From positions 1 to 5,753 of the forward strand of contig JAAZLV010000222.1 in the NCBI GenBank assembly GCA_012799155.1: a stretch of DNA of 5,753 bases, in the 5' to 3' direction. This document shows, in pieces, positions 4,638 through 5,753 of this stretch (positions are counted from its first letter, which is position 1; every line of letters starts with the position of its first letter). The position numbers and the translations under genes are program-made. Under the pieces are notes generated by a model. It had not been told where the DNA came from. It was given only the letters and a program-made list of their open reading frames with translations, and ran no database searches. Source of the DNA: Bacteroidales bacterium (lineage in GTDB: Bacteria > Bacteroidota > Bacteroidia > Bacteroidales > Dysgonomonadaceae).

Positions 4638-5753
4638 ATGAAAACGAATAAAATTTTACTGGCAGTTATGTTGACAGCCATACCTTTCTTCGGTTTCGCC
4701 CAGGAATGGGATGATATCTATGCCAATCCAACTCAAAAGGAGAGGGTGAAAGCAGAGGTGAAACAGCAAGAACCGCAGAAGAAAAAGGTAGTCATCGTAC
4801 AGGGTGATGCAACAGGCATGGAAATACAGGCCAACGGCAGAGATGTGGATGAATACAACCGGAGGAGCACAAATGATCTACCTGCCGGTGACGAGGCATA
4901 TGAAAATGATTCACTCGAATATGAGGATTATCAGTATACAGATCGTATCGTCCGTTTCCACGATCCTGAATCGAGCATCAAGATTACCGGTGCCGATGAG
5001 GTGATTGTTTACGTGGGAGATGATCTCTATGAAAACTACAACAACCGCGGATGGGGGTCTAATTATTACTTCGGCATGGGCTGGGGTATGGGTTACTATC
5101 CCTGGTATGATTCCTGGTACAACCCCTGGTATTACAGCGGATGGTACGATCCCTGGTATGGCTTCGGATCCTACTATGGATGGAGTCGCTGGCACAGTCC
5201 CTGGTATTACAGTCGCTGGCACAGCCCCTGGTACTACGGTGGATGGTATGATCCATGGTATTACGGTTACGGCAGCTATTACGGCTATGGTGGCTATTAC
5301 GGCTACTACGGCTATGGAGGCGGCTACTCACACGGTTTTTATGACGGCTATTACAGTAGCTTGACACAGAACAGATCAGGTCGTAGCAGCGGGATATACA
5401 GAAGAAGCTCAGCCAACAGGAGCAGCGCAAGCACAACCGGCCTCGCAAGCCGCTCATCAGCATCAACACGTTCAACCCTTTCCGGTAGAAGTGCCAGCAG
5501 CAATACGCGCAGCACCCTCTCCGGTAGAAATGCCACGTCAACCAACCGCAGTGTGGCAGGCACACCCAGAACACGCATCATCGACAACAATGGCAGGGTG
5601 CTTGATTCCAGGACAGGAAGGGTAATTGACAGGAGTGGCACTACCAGCAACAGATCGGTTTACGGTACTGCTCCCAATACCCGTACCGGTAACTATTCTA
5701 CCGGCAGCAGCAGCGAAAGAACATACCAACGTAGTTCAACTACCACCGGCAGA
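4638..5753 (+). CDS. Secreted Trp/Tyr/Gly-rich and Ser/Arg-rich protein, 3'-truncated by window edge
   Basis: The frame runs open for 372 codons to the right edge with no stop. Residues 1-21 are a signal peptide (MKTNKILLAVMLTAIPFFGFA) with Gln22 as the likely first mature residue, typical of Bacteroidota exports. Residues 22-136 are acidic with scattered Lys (EWDDIYANP, KKKVVIV, NGRDVDEYNRR, TDRIVRFHDP, and a strand-like ADEVIVYVGDDLYE). Residues 139-239 hold 14 Trp, 32 Tyr and 3 Phe in 101 positions, with six PWY units, two tandem SRWHSPWYY repeats (183-200) and a Gly/Tyr tail (208-230). Residues 242-372 are Ser/Thr/Arg-rich (22 Arg, about 53 Ser/Thr, no Trp), with RSTLSGR twice. No Lys occurs after residue 136. 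No catalytic motif or lipobox is seen. I recall Tyr/Trp-rich uncharacterised secreted proteins in Bacteroidales, but cannot name the family. A structural, adhesive or condensate-forming role is inference only. Confidence 0.9.
   Translation, partial: MKTNKILLAVMLTAIPFFGFAQEWDDIYANPTQKERVKAEVKQQEPQKKKVVIVQGDATGMEIQANGRDVDEYNRRSTNDLPAGDEAYENDSLEYEDYQYTDRIVRFHDPESSIKITGADEVIVYVGDDLYENYNNRGWGSNYYFGMGWGMGYYPWYDSWYNPWYYSGWYDPWYGFGSYYGWSRWHSPWYYSRWHSPWYYGGWYDPWYYGYGSYYGYGGYYGYYGYGGGYSHGFYDGYYSSLTQNRSGRSSGIYRRSSANRSSASTTGLASRSSASTRSTLSGRSASSNTRSTLSGRNATSTNRSVAGTPRTRIIDNNGRVLDSRTGRVIDRSGTTSNRSVYGTAPNTRTGNYSTGSSSERTYQRSSTTTGR
5184..5237 (+). repeat. 27-bp tandem repeat encoding SRWHSPWYY twice
   Basis: Two adjacent 27-bp units (5184-5210, 5211-5237) encode the identical nonapeptide SRWHSPWYY. 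They differ only at third codon positions (AGT/AGC, TAT/TAC), so the peptide has been kept while the DNA drifted. The surrounding PWY units look like older, degenerate copies of the same core. Confidence 0.85.
5469..5534 (+). repeat. 39-bp-period repeat encoding RSTLSGR(S/N)A
   Basis: Codons 5469-5495 encode RSTLSGRSA and codons 5508-5534 encode RSTLSGRNA, a period of 39 bp (13 residues). Arg, Ser and Leu codons differ (CGT/CGC, TCA/AGC, CTT/CTC), again showing peptide-level conservation within the Ser/Arg-rich region. Confidence 0.7.

Noticed and set aside
4911..5574. Open frames opposite to, and in another frame of, the aromatic-rich gene, including PG/GI/TV-repeat-like translations (4911-5222 -, 5059-5574 -, 5005-5364 +)
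   Set aside because: The repetitive Trp/Tyr/Gly codons of the real gene create repetitive, stop-poor shadows in other frames. They lack start context, and the synonymous third-position changes between repeats support only the 4638 frame.

Overview
The window looks like ordinary Bacteroidota chromosome, most likely Bacteroidales. The evidence is a DUF4382-type lipoprotein whose mature N-terminus fits the Bacteroidota surface-export signal, a small SPOR lipoprotein, a perfect TAnnTTTG promoter element, little use of Shine-Dalgarno sites, and a secreted protein whose predicted mature form starts with Gln. I cannot fix the genus. All five supported genes lie on the + strand. I see no mobile element, CRISPR array, tRNA or rRNA.

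Layout: (1) 2-2083, the 3' three-quarters of gcvP, the PLP-dependent P-protein of the glycine cleavage system, cut by the left edge. (2) 2127-2939, a lipoprotein with a DUF4382-like domain followed by a small beta-sandwich-like module. (3) A promoter and then 3053-3565, a lipoprotein ending in a SPOR (peptidoglycan-binding) domain. (4) A strong intrinsic terminator at 3621-3657 that almost touches the next gene. (5) 3672-4430, a PhnP-like metallo-beta-lactamase-fold phosphodiesterase. (6) A 207-bp leader region (4431-4637) with several inverted repeats. (7) 4638 to beyond the right edge, a secreted protein of very unusual composition.

The genes do not form one pathway. gcvP and the MBL hydrolase are cytoplasmic enzymes; the other three products are predicted to enter the cell envelope or be secreted. 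The terminator and promoter signals split the window into at least two or three transcription units.

The most interesting item is the last gene. After a signal peptide and an acidic/lysine-containing N-terminal region, residues 139-239 are about half aromatic (14 Trp, 32 Tyr, 3 Phe in 101 residues). They are followed by at least 130 residues rich in Ser/Thr/Arg (22 Arg). There is no lysine in the last 236 visible residues. This block layout resembles adhesive or phase-separating proteins, but its function is unknown. The remaining observations concern regulation: a terminator against a start codon, and a leader with a two-turn-spaced inverted repeat.
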